A stretch of DNA of 64,000 bases from Lachnospiraceae bacterium (GTDB lineage Bacteria > Bacillota > Clostridia > Lachnospirales > Lachnospiraceae), in NCBI GenBank assembly GCA_014804795.1, contig JAAUZC010000023.1, forward strand, positions 124,001 to 188,000, given 5' to 3'. Shown one piece after another: positions 1 to 8,421 of this stretch. The notes beneath the pieces are model-generated. The model did not search any database. It saw only the letters and a program-made list of their open reading frames with translations, and had not been told where the DNA came from. The translations under genes and the position numbers were made by a program. Numbering within the stretch: the stretch's first letter is position 1; each line of letters begins with the position of its first letter.

Positions 1-486
1 TGCTACTTCTTCGGGACGTGTGTAGGAAGAATCTTCAGCCGATACCTTTACATCATCTTCCACGCCTGCCAGTGTACCAAGTTCAGCTTCTACTACTACG
101 CCATGAGCATGTGCATATTCTACTACTTTCTTTGTGATCTCAATGTTCTCTTCAAAAGGTTTGGAAGAAGCATCGATCATAACGGAAGTAAATCCGCCGT
201 CGATACAGGACTTACATGTCTCGAAGTCCGGGCCGTGATCCAGATGCAGAGCGATAGGCAGCTCAGGGTTGCATACAATTGCAGCTTCCACTAACTTTAC
301 AAGATAGTTATGATTTGCATAAGCACGAGCCCCTTTCGAAACCTGCAGAATAACCGGAGCTTTTTCCTCAGCACAAGCCTCTGTAATACCCTGAACGATT
401 TCCATGTTGTTCACATTGAAAGCACCAATAGCATAACCGCCCTTATACGCTTTCTCGAACATTTCCTTTGTTGTTACTAATGGCAT
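1..486 (-). CDS. fba: Class II fructose-1,6-bisphosphate aldolase, 3' end cut by the window edge
   Basis: The first 162 residues of a class II (zinc-dependent) aldolase, which cleaves fructose 1,6-bisphosphate to glyceraldehyde 3-phosphate and dihydroxyacetone phosphate in cytoplasmic glycolysis. The N-terminus MPLVTTKEMFEKAYKGGYA, the GAFNVNN segment and the metal-site stretch LHLDHGPD are typical of the family. The C-terminal half, with the remaining zinc ligands, lies outside the window. The start is fixed by an ideal GGAGGT eight bases upstream (495-500). It is followed upstream by the crh-whiA-rapZ cluster but separated by about 80 bases. Identity is secure; only the end is missing. Confidence 0.95.
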   Translation of the reverse strand, partial: MPLVTTKEMFEKAYKGGYAIGAFNVNNMEIVQGITEACAEEKAPVILQVSKGARAYANHNYLVKLVEAAIVCNPELPIALHLDHGPDFETCKSCIDGGFTSVMIDASSKPFEENIEITKKVVEYAHAHGVVVEAELGTLAGVEDDVKVSAEDSSYTRPEEVA

Positions 487-566
487 ATCCTTGTACCTCC
501 ATTTAATATTTTTGTTTTATATGATAACCGAAACCTTTCGCTGAAAGCCTCGGCTATTTTTCTGTT

Positions 567-824
567 TTACTCCTCACCGCTTAAAAACTTTTCAATACTT
601 AAAATCGCCTCTTCCTCATCCGTCCCGTCTGCGGTCACGTCTATTTCCTCTCCGCTGTTAAGTCCGAGACTCATCATGCCCATAATGCTCTTTGCATTTA
701 CTCTTTTTCCTGCCGCCTCAATATAAATCGTACTCTCATGCTGACTTGCTATCTGCACGAGAACAGCGACAGGCCGGGCTTCAAGCCCGTTTTTTAATTG
801 AATCTTCATAGATTTTTCCAACAT
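567..824 (-). CDS. crh: HPr-family phosphocarrier, Crh-like (no catalytic His15)
   Basis: An 85-residue HPr-fold protein. In HPr the motif is GIHARP, with His15 accepting phosphate from Enzyme I. Here it reads GLEARP, with glutamate exactly at residue 15, while the regulatory Ser46 motif KSIMGMMSLG is intact. Bacillus subtilis Crh likewise lacks His15 (it has Gln). The protein should therefore be a target of HprK (gene at 4607-5542) and a CcpA cofactor, but not a PTS phosphocarrier. It lies directly downstream of whiA and rapZ, as crh does in Bacillus. The start is supported by GAGAGGAG seven bases upstream and by the residue numbering. That Glu15 mimics phosphohistidine is speculation. Confidence 0.88.
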   Translation of the reverse strand: MLEKSMKIQLKNGLEARPVAVLVQIASQHESTIYIEAAGKRVNAKSIMGMMSLGLNSGEEIDVTADGTDEEEAILSIEKFLSGEE

Positions 825-871
825 AACTTTTCTCCTCTCACTACTTTCCGGGACCTGTTTAAAATGATTTT

Positions 872-1759
872 TTAATCAGTCCTTATGCTTTCCGCAATCA
901 TACTTAATTTTCTCAATCTATGATTCACTCCGGACTTCCCTACCGGAGGTGTCAACATTTCTCCCAGCTCCTGCAGCGTCGCTTCCTGATGCTCCAGCCG
1001 CAGTTCGGCAATTTCCCGCAGATTTTCCGGCAGTTTCCCAAAGCCGTAAACTTTTTCTATCAGCATAATATCCTTTACCTGCCCGGCTGCCGCATTTACC
1101 GTTTTTCTGATATTCGCCGTCTCACAGTTTACCTTTCTGTTGACAGAATTCCTTACTTCTTTTACTATTCTGTGGTTCTCAAAATCCATCAGGGATACAT
1201 GCGCTCCCATGATATTTAACATCTCGCAGATAGCAGACCCTTCTTTTACATAAACAACATAATATTTTTTTCGAAGGGCAATTTTTGCCGGAATATCAAA
1301 CTCTGCGATCAACTCCTGTAAAAGGCACGCCTGCTCCTTTGTGATACAGTCAAATTCCAGATGGTAGCTCTTCCCCGGATTGCTCATGGAACCTATACAA
1401 AGATATGTCCCCCGCAAAAAAGCTCTTTTGCAGCACTGCCTCTTAAGGCTCCCTTCCGGATCCGGCGTTATATATTTCTTCATAAATTCCGCCGGGAACA
1501 TTAATATTCCCTTTTCTGCATCAACTTTTATAGTAATATTTTTTTTGCACAATGTAAAGGCTTTTTGCCTCACAAAATCATTGTCTGTGCTTAAAAATAC
1601 CTTTATTTCTCCTTTTTCCGGCAAAAAATCCATATTATCTGATTTTGTCCGCCTTCTGCCCCCAAACATAATGATCGCCGCCAGTTCTGCATAAACACAA
1701 TGCTCAGACGATGCATACTGTTTTAATAATTCCTCTTTTACTTCTCCCGAAAACGACAA
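872..1759 (-). CDS. whiA: DNA-binding protein WhiA
   Basis: A 295-residue WhiA, a conserved Gram-positive DNA-binding protein linked to sporulation and cell division. The N-terminal two thirds form a LAGLIDADG-endonuclease-like domain without nuclease function (FLRGTYLCIGSMSNPGKSYH). The C-terminus is a helix-turn-helix region (LGEMLTPPVGKSGVNHRLRKL). The start is TTG, preceded by GAGGT six bases upstream; that Shine-Dalgarno overlaps the rapZ stop codon, so translation is probably coupled. In Bacillus yvcK (glmR) sits between rapZ and whiA; here only four bases separate them. Confidence 0.96.
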   Translation of the reverse strand: MSFSGEVKEELLKQYASSEHCVYAELAAIIMFGGRRRTKSDNMDFLPEKGEIKVFLSTDNDFVRQKAFTLCKKNITIKVDAEKGILMFPAEFMKKYITPDPEGSLKRQCCKRAFLRGTYLCIGSMSNPGKSYHLEFDCITKEQACLLQELIAEFDIPAKIALRKKYYVVYVKEGSAICEMLNIMGAHVSLMDFENHRIVKEVRNSVNRKVNCETANIRKTVNAAAGQVKDIMLIEKVYGFGKLPENLREIAELRLEHQEATLQELGEMLTPPVGKSGVNHRLRKLSMIAESIRTD

Positions 1760-1763
1760 CTTT

Positions 1764-2636
1764 CTACCTCACACTTTGCACGTCCACATCCCGGTGGCTC
1801 AATTTCAGTCCGTAGCTGCCTTTATTTTTCAGACGCTCATACAACATATTGGCTAATGTCACACTGCGGTGTTTGCCGCCGGTACAGCCTATTCCGATAA
1901 CAAGCTGATATTTTCCCTCTTTAATATAATTTGGGATCAAAAAATGCAGCATATCCGTCAGCTTATCCAGAAATTCATGGCTTTCCGGATAGCCCATCAC
2001 ATAATCCTGTACTTCTTTTTCATTCCCCGTGTGCTGCTTCAATTCCTCAATATAAAAAGGATTCGGCAAAAACCTTACATCAAAGACAAGATCTGCATCT
2101 GCCGGAATACCGTATTTAAACCCGAAAGAAACAATATTGATCATAAGACTGTTATATTCTTCATTGCGGACAAAAATACGGTCAAGTTCTTCTTTCAATT
2201 CTCTCGTCAGCAGATTGGAGGTATCGATCACATAATCGGCCTTTTCCCGGATCCGCCGCAATATCTCCCGCTCCCGGGATATCCCTTCTTCAACCCGCTC
2301 GCCTGAAAGAGAAAGCGGATGCCGTCTTCTCGACTCTTTATACCTTTTCAAAAGCACTTTCTCACTGGCATCCAAAAACAATATCTCATAGACAAACCCG
2401 TTTTCTTTGAGCTTGTCCAGTATGTCTTGCGCCGCCTGAAAGGACTGGCCGCTGCGCACATCCAACCCCAACGCAACCTTGGACGCTTCCGTTCCAGGCA
2501 GAGAAACCATATCCACAAACATCTCCACCAGAGAAACAGGCAGGTTATCCACACAATAAAAACCTGCATCCTCCAACATTCTCCGTGCTGTACTTTTCCC
2601 GCCGCCACTCATGCCTGTCACTACTACAAATCTCAT
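1764..2636 (-). CDS. rapZ: RNase adapter / nucleotide-binding protein RapZ (YvcJ)
   Basis: A 290-residue RapZ-family protein. The N-terminal P-loop kinase domain begins with the Walker A motif GMSGGGKST (residues 8-16). The C-terminal domain carries the family motifs FGFKYGIP, DLVFDVRFLPNP and GIGCTGGKHRSV. In E. coli RapZ controls glucosamine-6-phosphate synthase levels through small RNAs; in Firmicutes YvcJ hydrolyses nucleotides and its role is less clear. It lies between murB and whiA in one apparent operon. AGAGGA precedes the ATG. Confidence 0.96.
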   Translation of the reverse strand: MRFVVVTGMSGGGKSTARRMLEDAGFYCVDNLPVSLVEMFVDMVSLPGTEASKVALGLDVRSGQSFQAAQDILDKLKENGFVYEILFLDASEKVLLKRYKESRRRHPLSLSGERVEEGISREREILRRIREKADYVIDTSNLLTRELKEELDRIFVRNEEYNSLMINIVSFGFKYGIPADADLVFDVRFLPNPFYIEELKQHTGNEKEVQDYVMGYPESHEFLDKLTDMLHFLIPNYIKEGKYQLVIGIGCTGGKHRSVTLANMLYERLKNKGSYGLKLSHRDVDVQSVR

Positions 2637-2665
2637 GTCCGGTTCCTCTTATGCTGCCGTTTTTC

Positions 2666-3571
2666 CTAATGCAAATAGATCACTTCCGGTTCCAGTTCCA
2701 CGCCAAACTGTCCCTGTACTCTTCTTTGCACTTCCTCCATAAGCTGCCTGATATCCGCAGCTGTTGCACCGCCTTTATTGATAATAAAGCCACAGTGCTT
2801 TTCCGATACCTGAGCACCACCGATGCTCATACCCCGCAGCCCTGCATCCATGATCAGTTTTCCCGCAAAATACCCTTCCGGTCTTTTAAACGCACTGCCT
2901 GCACTCGGATACTCCAGAGGCTGTTTTGTTCGTCTTCTCTCCGTAAAATCCGCCATCTTCGCGGAAATTTCTTCTTTTATACCAGCAGAAAGCTGAAATT
3001 CCACTTCCGTCACTACAATTTTTTCCTGTTTTAAACGGCTTCTCCGGTAATCGAATTCCAGCTCCTCATTCGTATATGCCGCTTCTTTTCCGTCCGAAGT
3101 AAAACCCGTCACCCGGCTTACCACCTGGCTCATCTCGCCTCCGTAAGCACCTGCATTCATGACTACGCCGCCCCCCACAAAGCCGGGGATACCGGAAGCA
3201 AACTCAAGTCCTGTCAGGGAATGTTCAAGCGCTATAGAAGCCACCCTGCTAAGCAGCGCTCCCGCTTTTGCTGTTATTTTATTATCTACGACATGAATAC
3301 TGTCAAACTCTCTCGCAATATGAATGATCGCTCCGTCATAACCGGCATCGTCCACCAAAAGATTGCTGCCATTTCCCACTACAAAATATTTTGTACCGCT
3401 TTCTTTAAAAAATGTAAGCAATTTTTGAAGCTCTGAAGCCGTTTTTATTTCCAGAAACAACTCCGCCGGACCGCCTACACGAAAAGTTGTGTGCAGGCTC
3501 ATAGGCTCTTTACGGAAAATCTGCTCTGCCGGCAAAATTCGCTCTATCTCTGCTATGATCTCTTCCCTCAA
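2666..3571 (-). CDS. murB: UDP-N-acetylenolpyruvoylglucosamine reductase
   Basis: MurB reduces UDP-GlcNAc-enolpyruvate to UDP-MurNAc with NADPH and bound FAD, an early cytoplasmic step of peptidoglycan synthesis. The FAD-binding region contains HTTFRVGGPA and VGNGSNLLV, followed by the glycine-rich ASGIPGFVGGGVVMNAGAYG. The catalytic-domain motifs are YPSAGSAFKRP and the terminal LEPEVIYL. The frame is open back to a GTG at 3598, but that codon has no Shine-Dalgarno. I chose the TTG at 3569-3571 because GGGGAGG lies seven bases upstream, giving 301 residues. It lies downstream of the glucokinase gene and upstream of rapZ. Confidence 0.95.
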   Translation of the reverse strand: MREEIIAEIERILPAEQIFRKEPMSLHTTFRVGGPAELFLEIKTASELQKLLTFFKESGTKYFVVGNGSNLLVDDAGYDGAIIHIAREFDSIHVVDNKITAKAGALLSRVASIALEHSLTGLEFASGIPGFVGGGVVMNAGAYGGEMSQVVSRVTGFTSDGKEAAYTNEELEFDYRRSRLKQEKIVVTEVEFQLSAGIKEEISAKMADFTERRRTKQPLEYPSAGSAFKRPEGYFAGKLIMDAGLRGMSIGGAQVSEKHCGFIINKGGATAADIRQLMEEVQRRVQGQFGVELEPEVIYLH

Positions 3572-3625
3572 ACCAAATCCTCCCCGCTTCCGCTTCACCC
3601 CGGGCCGGTTTCATATCGTCAGATG

Positions 3626-4567
3626 TTAATTCTTGTCTAACACCAGTTTCGCGGAGCCGTAAATCCCTGCATCATTTCCCAGAGTCGCCAACACAAATTT
3701 TGCACCTTTCGCGCCGGGAAATACATACTTTTCAAAAGCCGGGCGGATATAATCAAAAAGTACCTCACCTGCTTTAGATACACCGCCGCCGATCACAAAA
3801 GCCTCCGGATTTAATACGCTTGCTATCATGGCAAACCCTTTTCCCAGTATTTCCCCGAATTCTTTTGCGATATCTTCCGCCACCCGGTCTCCATCTTTGA
3901 CAGCATCAAATACGGCCTTTGCCGTTACGTCTGTTTCTCTGAGTACACTGGGTTTTTCTGTACGCGTCAATGTTCTTTTTGCAAGCCGCACAATACCCGT
4001 AGCAGAACCATACTGCTCAAGGCATCCCTTGCAGCCACAGTTGCAAGCTTCCTCCTCATCATCCATCACATGCATATGACCAATCTCTCCGCCCGCACCA
4101 TCTGCGCCGGTTACCAGACGACCGTCTATGATCACACCGCCGCCGACACCCGTGCCAAGCGTTACGAGCACCAGAGATGTATGACCCTGTCCGCCGCCTT
4201 TCCACATCTCGCCAAGAGCTGCCACATTGGCATCATTTCCTACTTCTGCGGGAATACCGCAAAGCCTTTCCATCGTCTCTTTCACTGGGGTTATTCCCCA
4301 TCCCAGATTTACCGCATTATTAACAACTCCGTTCCCGGTTACCGGCCCGGGTACTGCAAGACCTATTCCTGCAATGTCCTCTTTTAAATACTGTTTTTCT
4401 GCTATTTTTTCGTTAATGCTTTCCGCAATATCCGGCAGAATACGTTCTCCGCCATTCTCCGTCCTTGTGGGAATCTCCCATTTGTCAATAACCATCCCTG
4501 TTATATCAAAAAGCCCCATTTTTACGGAGGTTCCGCCTACATCTACCCCAAATATATACTTGCTCAT
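3626..4567 (-). CDS. glcK: ROK-family glucokinase
   Basis: A 313-residue ROK-family sugar kinase, most likely glucokinase, phosphorylating glucose taken up outside the PTS. The N-terminal ATP phosphate-binding loop is DVGGTSVKMG. Sugar-binding residues lie in GNDANVAALGE. The ROK zinc signature CNCGCKGCLEQYGS lies near residues 176-190, and the second ATP loop GTGVGGGVI is present. The enzyme has no N-terminal helix-turn-helix, so it is a kinase and not a ROK repressor. Its position between hprK and murB places it in a carbon-flux cluster. Substrate specificity is inferred from the family. Confidence 0.92.
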   Translation of the reverse strand: MSKYIFGVDVGGTSVKMGLFDITGMVIDKWEIPTRTENGGERILPDIAESINEKIAEKQYLKEDIAGIGLAVPGPVTGNGVVNNAVNLGWGITPVKETMERLCGIPAEVGNDANVAALGEMWKGGGQGHTSLVLVTLGTGVGGGVIIDGRLVTGADGAGGEIGHMHVMDDEEEACNCGCKGCLEQYGSATGIVRLAKRTLTRTEKPSVLRETDVTAKAVFDAVKDGDRVAEDIAKEFGEILGKGFAMIASVLNPEAFVIGGGVSKAGEVLFDYIRPAFEKYVFPGAKGAKFVLATLGNDAGIYGSAKLVLDKN

Positions 4568-4606
4568 TCTTTTGTTTCCTTCCCTTTAACAGACTTATCA
4601 TGTACT

Positions 4607-5542
4607 TTAATTATCTTCCCGCTTCTGTGCCAGATTCCGCTGCACACGATTATACAGTTCCTGCGCCGCATTATAGCCCATCTTTTTCTGACGGTGGTTT
4701 ACCGCGGCCGCCTCACAGATGATCGCCAGATTACGTCCCGGTCTGATCGGGATATTATGACATACTATCTTATTCCCCAGATATTCCGTATATTCCTCCT
4801 GCAGACCAAGTCTGTCATATTCTTTATCTTTATTCCAATCTTCTAATTTGATAACAAGATCGATGTTCTGTGTTTCCCTGACACAGGATACACCAAACAA
4901 TGTTTTTACATCCACAATGCCGATACCGCGAAGTTCAATAAAATGCTTTGTGATATCCGGGGCGGAACCGATCAGTGTCTCCTCACTCACTTTGCGAAGT
5001 TCCACCACATCATCCGTCACAAGACGATGTCCGCGTTTGATCAATTCAAGCGCCGCCTCGGATTTACCGATGCCGCTCTCGCCTGTGATCAGTACTCCTT
5101 CACCATATACATCCACGAGCACGCCGTGTACCGAAATACAGGGGGCAAGTTTTACGTTTAGCCACCGAATGATCTCCGCCATGAATGCGGAAGTTGCCTT
5201 CTTTGTATTTAATATGGGAACTCCTTTCTTTGTGGCGATTTCCAAAAAGATCGCATCCGGCACCAATTCCCTGCAGAATACAAAGCCGGGGCAGTCATCC
5301 TGAATAATTCCTTCGTAGATCTCCCGCTTTTTTTCATCACTCATACTCATCATATAACTGTATTCTACAAACCCCATAATTTGCAGTCTGGTTGTTGCAA
5401 AGTGCTCCAGATAACCGGCTAACTGCAGCGCCGGTCTGTTAATGTCCGGCTGTGTGATCTTTACATTTGTAATGTCTACTTCTGGTGTCAGGTTTTCCAG
5501 CTTCATCTTTTCAATTACTTTTGTCAGACGGATGCTTGCCAT
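4607..5542 (-). CDS. hprK: HPr(Ser) kinase/phosphorylase
   Basis: A 311-residue bifunctional HprK/P. It phosphorylates Ser46 of HPr and Crh with ATP or pyrophosphate when glycolytic intermediates are abundant, and reverses this when they are not. The N-terminal domain covers about residues 1-130. The C-terminal catalytic domain has the P-loop GESGIGKSE and the HprK signature around ELRGIGIVDVKTLFG. The target Crh is encoded 3.8 kb downstream in the same direction, so sensor and target sit in one cluster. AAGGAG precedes the ATG. Confidence 0.97.
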   Translation of the reverse strand: MASIRLTKVIEKMKLENLTPEVDITNVKITQPDINRPALQLAGYLEHFATTRLQIMGFVEYSYMMSMSDEKKREIYEGIIQDDCPGFVFCRELVPDAIFLEIATKKGVPILNTKKATSAFMAEIIRWLNVKLAPCISVHGVLVDVYGEGVLITGESGIGKSEAALELIKRGHRLVTDDVVELRKVSEETLIGSAPDITKHFIELRGIGIVDVKTLFGVSCVRETQNIDLVIKLEDWNKDKEYDRLGLQEEYTEYLGNKIVCHNIPIRPGRNLAIICEAAAVNHRQKKMGYNAAQELYNRVQRNLAQKREDN

Positions 5543-5655
5543 AATTTTCTTCTCCTTCTCTATTAAAAATGCTCGCTACTAATTCAATCATATCATAAAT
5601 TTCCTGAAAATAACAGAGAGTTGGGAAAATTCATTTGAATCGGAATATGTCCTTT

Positions 5656-7527
5656 TTATACTTCTTTATTCGAATGAAAAAAGGCATAAATTTCCTTCGC
5701 CACATTTTCCGGAATTTCCGGAATTTGCGAAAATTGCTCCTCTGTTGCCGTTTTCATTTCCTCAAGCGACTTAAAATGGCGCATTAACGCTTTGCGGCGG
5801 GTTTCTCCTACGCCGGGAATGTCTTCCAGAACAGATTTTACCTGTGTTTTGCTTCGCAGGGAGCGGTGATATTCTATGGCAAAACGATGAGCCTCATCCT
5901 GAATTCTTGTGATCAGTTTAAATCCCTCGGAATGTTTATCAATCGGAATCTCTTCATTATGGAAATAGAGTCCTCTGGTGCGGTGATTATCATCCTTTAC
6001 CATACCGCAGACCGGAATATCGATCTCAAGTTCCTTCAACACCTCCAGCGCAATATTAACCTGTCCTTTTCCGCCATCCATCAACAGCAGATCAGGAAAT
6101 TTTGTAAAAGAGCCATATTCTGTGTCTATTTTTTTTGCGGAAAGTTCTTTTCTCTCTTCCATGCCGTGCAGAAAGCGTCTGGTCAGAACTTCTTTCATGC
6201 ATGCATAGTCATCCGGACCGCTCACCGTTTTGATCTTGAATTTTCGATAATCGCTGCGTTTCGGTTTCCCTTTTTCATAGACAACCATGGAACCGACATT
6301 TTCAAAACCGCTGATATTGGAAATATCAAAAGCTTCCATTCTGCTGATATGCTCCAGGTGCAAAAGTGAGGCAATCTCTTTCACTGCCCCGATTGTGCGC
6401 CCTTCTTCTCTCTTAATCTTTTCCTTATCCTTAGACAGAATCAGCGCCGCATTCTGTGCCGCAAGTTCCACCAGTTTTTCTTTTGTTCCTTTTCTGGGCA
6501 CGCGAAGATAGACTCTGCCGCCCCGTTTGCTGCCAAGCCACCGTTCCAGCACTTCCATATCCTCGACTTCCTCCTGCAGCATCAGCTCCCTGGGCAAAAA
6601 CGGCGTACCGGCGTAAAACTGTTGAATAAATTGCTGTAAAATATCCCGCCGGGGGAAACCTGACACATTTGTCATATAGTAATGTTCCCGCCCGATCAGC
6701 TTTCCGTCCCTGATAAAAAACACTTGAATAACCGCATCCTGCTCATCCTGCGCCATTGCAATAATATCTTTATCTTCTTTGTCGCTATGGGTAATCTTCT
6801 GTTTTTGCGCAACACTTTTCACACTCTCAAACAGATCTCTATAGCGGATCGCCTCTTCGAAATTTAGCTCCTCCGCGGCATCCTGCATTTTCTTTTCCAA
6901 ATCTTTCAATATCATGTTATAATTGCCGCCAAGAAAGTCTAATGCCTGATCAACCCTTTTCCGATACTCCTCTTTGTTGATATATCCCTGACACGGCGCA
7001 AGGCACTGACCGATATGATGATTCAGACATGGCCGCTCCTGTCCGATATCCCGCGGCAGCACTCTGTTGCAGGTACGCAGCTTAAATAATTTATTGAGCA
7101 GTTCTATCGTATCTTTCACCGCTCCTGCGCTTGTATAGGGACCAAAATATCGGGATCTGTCCTTTTTCATTTCTCTGGAAAACAATACACGCGGAAATTC
7201 CTCCCCCACTGTCACCTTGATAAAAGGATAGGTTTTGTCATCTTTCAGCAGAGTATTATATTTCGGACTGTTCTCTTTGATCAGGTTATTTTCCAGAACC
7301 AACGCTTCCAGTTCGGAATCTGTCACAATATACTCAAACCGCGCAATCTGTTCCACCATCTTTTCGATCTGCGGTCCTCTGCCATGAATCTTCCGGAAAT
7401 AGGAGCGCACTCTGTTATGCAGATTCACCGCTTTCCCCACATAGAGGATCGTATCCGCCTCATCACGCATGATATAGACACCGGGCTTCGCCGGAAGTTT
7501 TTTTAATTCTTCTTCTATGTCGAACAT
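5656..7527 (-). CDS. uvrC: Excinuclease ABC subunit C
   Basis: UvrC makes the two incisions of nucleotide excision repair with UvrA and UvrB. The N-terminal GIY-YIG nuclease domain ([27 protein letters not shown]) covers roughly residues 10-90. A UVR motif ([13 protein letters not shown]) lies near residue 220. The RNase H-like second nuclease includes [10 protein letters not shown] and [10 protein letters not shown]. The C-terminal helix-hairpin-helix is [20 protein letters not shown]. The frame opens at 7539, but GGAG sits six bases before the ATG at 7525-7527, so the shorter 623-residue start is preferred. Confidence 0.96.
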   Translation of the reverse strand: MFDIEEELKKLPAKPGVYIMRDEADTILYVGKAVNLHNRVRSYFRKIHGRGPQIEKMVEQIARFEYIVTDSELEALVLENNLIKENSPKYNTLLKDDKTYPFIKVTVGEEFPRVLFSREMKKDRSRYFGPYTSAGAVKDTIELLNKLFKLRTCNRVLPRDIGQERPCLNHHIGQCLAPCQGYINKEEYRKRVDQALDFLGGNYNMILKDLEKKMQDAAEELNFEEAIRYRDLFESVKSVAQKQKITHSDKEDKDIIAMAQDEQDAVIQVFFIRDGKLIGREHYYMTNVSGFPRRDILQQFIQQFYAGTPFLPRELMLQEEVEDMEVLERWLGSKRGGRVYLRVPRKGTKEKLVELAAQNAALILSKDKEKIKREEGRTIGAVKEIASLLHLEHISRMEAFDISNISGFENVGSMVVYEKGKPKRSDYRKFKIKTVSGPDDYACMKEVLTRRFLHGMEERKELSAKKIDTEYGSFTKFPDLLLMDGGKGQVNIALEVLKELEIDIPVCGMVKDDNHRTRGLYFHNEEIPIDKHSEGFKLITRIQDEAHRFAIEYHRSLRSKTQVKSVLEDIPGVGETRRKALMRHFKSLEEMKTATEEQFSQIPEIPENVAKEIYAFFHSNKEV

Positions 7528-7637
7528 CATATACTCCATATATCCGTCTGCAACGGGCAGAACACCCCAAAATTTTATTTCCCTTCTCGGAAAAATGTTC
7601 CCATTATCTACTCCATAAAATGAATATTTTTTCTTAA

Positions 7638-8273
7638 TTATCTATGTAAACTTGAATGAGAATAAATAAAAAATTCCTCCTGACAAGGTAATTCTTTCTT
7701 TTCTTTGTAAGGAAAAAGCTGATCATATTTTTCTGCATCACTCGCATCAAATTCACCAGCTGTGCTCTCTTTGAATTGCCACCTTCTTCCGTCAAATGCG
7801 TTATCAGTCAATGTTTTTACCAACAGGGCAGTTGGAAAATATCCTTCACCAACACATACATTCATCTTGATACAGCTCACAAAACCCATAGACACATAAT
7901 TGGATGGATGTCCAAAGATAACAATGCTTTCGTATCCCAACTCTTTTGCCTTTTTTATTGTCGCCTCTATAAGAGCTTTTCCAATCCCTTTTCTTTGATA
8001 TTCAGGATGTACAGCAATCGGACCAAAGGATAAGCAATCTTTGACGGTTCCATCTTCTGCAATTAATTTTCCAATCGTATACATGATACTTCCGACAATC
8101 TTATCGTTGATTTCAGCTACCATATTCAGCTCATCCACAAAGTCCTTATGACCTCTCATATTGTGTGCCATATAATGTTCAGTAGCACCCGGTTCATGTA
8201 CATTCCAAAATGCATCTCGTATCAAGTTTTCTACTATAAATTGATCTTTCTCATGCTCATTTCTGATAACCAT
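7638..8273 (-). CDS. GNAT-family N-acetyltransferase
   Basis: About 211 residues with the acetyl-CoA-binding GNAT signature around [23 protein letters not shown] and the following strand [18 protein letters not shown]. The arrangement resembles YhbS-type acetyltransferases; the substrate is unknown. The ATG at 8271-8273 has GGAGG seven bases upstream, whereas the upstream in-frame ATG at 8294 has no site. The gene lies alone between uvrC and ftsH and appears richer in AT than its neighbours, which may reflect recent acquisition (judged by eye). Confidence 0.85.
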   Translation of the reverse strand: MVIRNEHEKDQFIVENLIRDAFWNVHEPGATEHYMAHNMRGHKDFVDELNMVAEINDKIVGSIMYTIGKLIAEDGTVKDCLSFGPIAVHPEYQRKGIGKALIEATIKKAKELGYESIVIFGHPSNYVSMGFVSCIKMNVCVGEGYFPTALLVKTLTDNAFDGRRWQFKESTAGEFDASDAEKYDQLFPYKEKKELPCQEEFFIYSHSSLHR

Positions 8274-8379
8274 AAGCATTCCTCCAAATAACAATTCTTC
8301 AGCACAAATATAACCTCTTTTTCACGGATATACAATTTCGAAAAGGGTAAATTTTATTTACGGATATCATCTAACTGCG

Positions 8380-8407
8380 AAAAGCTGCCACCTTTATGAC
8401 AGCTTTT
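8380..8407 (-). terminator. Hairpin downstream of ftsH
   Basis: Inverted repeat AAAAGCTG...CAGCTTTT (arms 8380-8387 and 8400-8407) just past the ftsH stop codon. On the minus strand the T run after the stem is only four bases, so termination efficiency is uncertain. Confidence 0.5.
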
Positions 8408-8421
8408 CCTTTTCTACATTA

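Noticed and set aside
3572-3598. GTG at 3598 as murB start
   Set aside because: No Shine-Dalgarno precedes it, whereas GGGGAGG lies seven bases before the TTG at 3569-3571.
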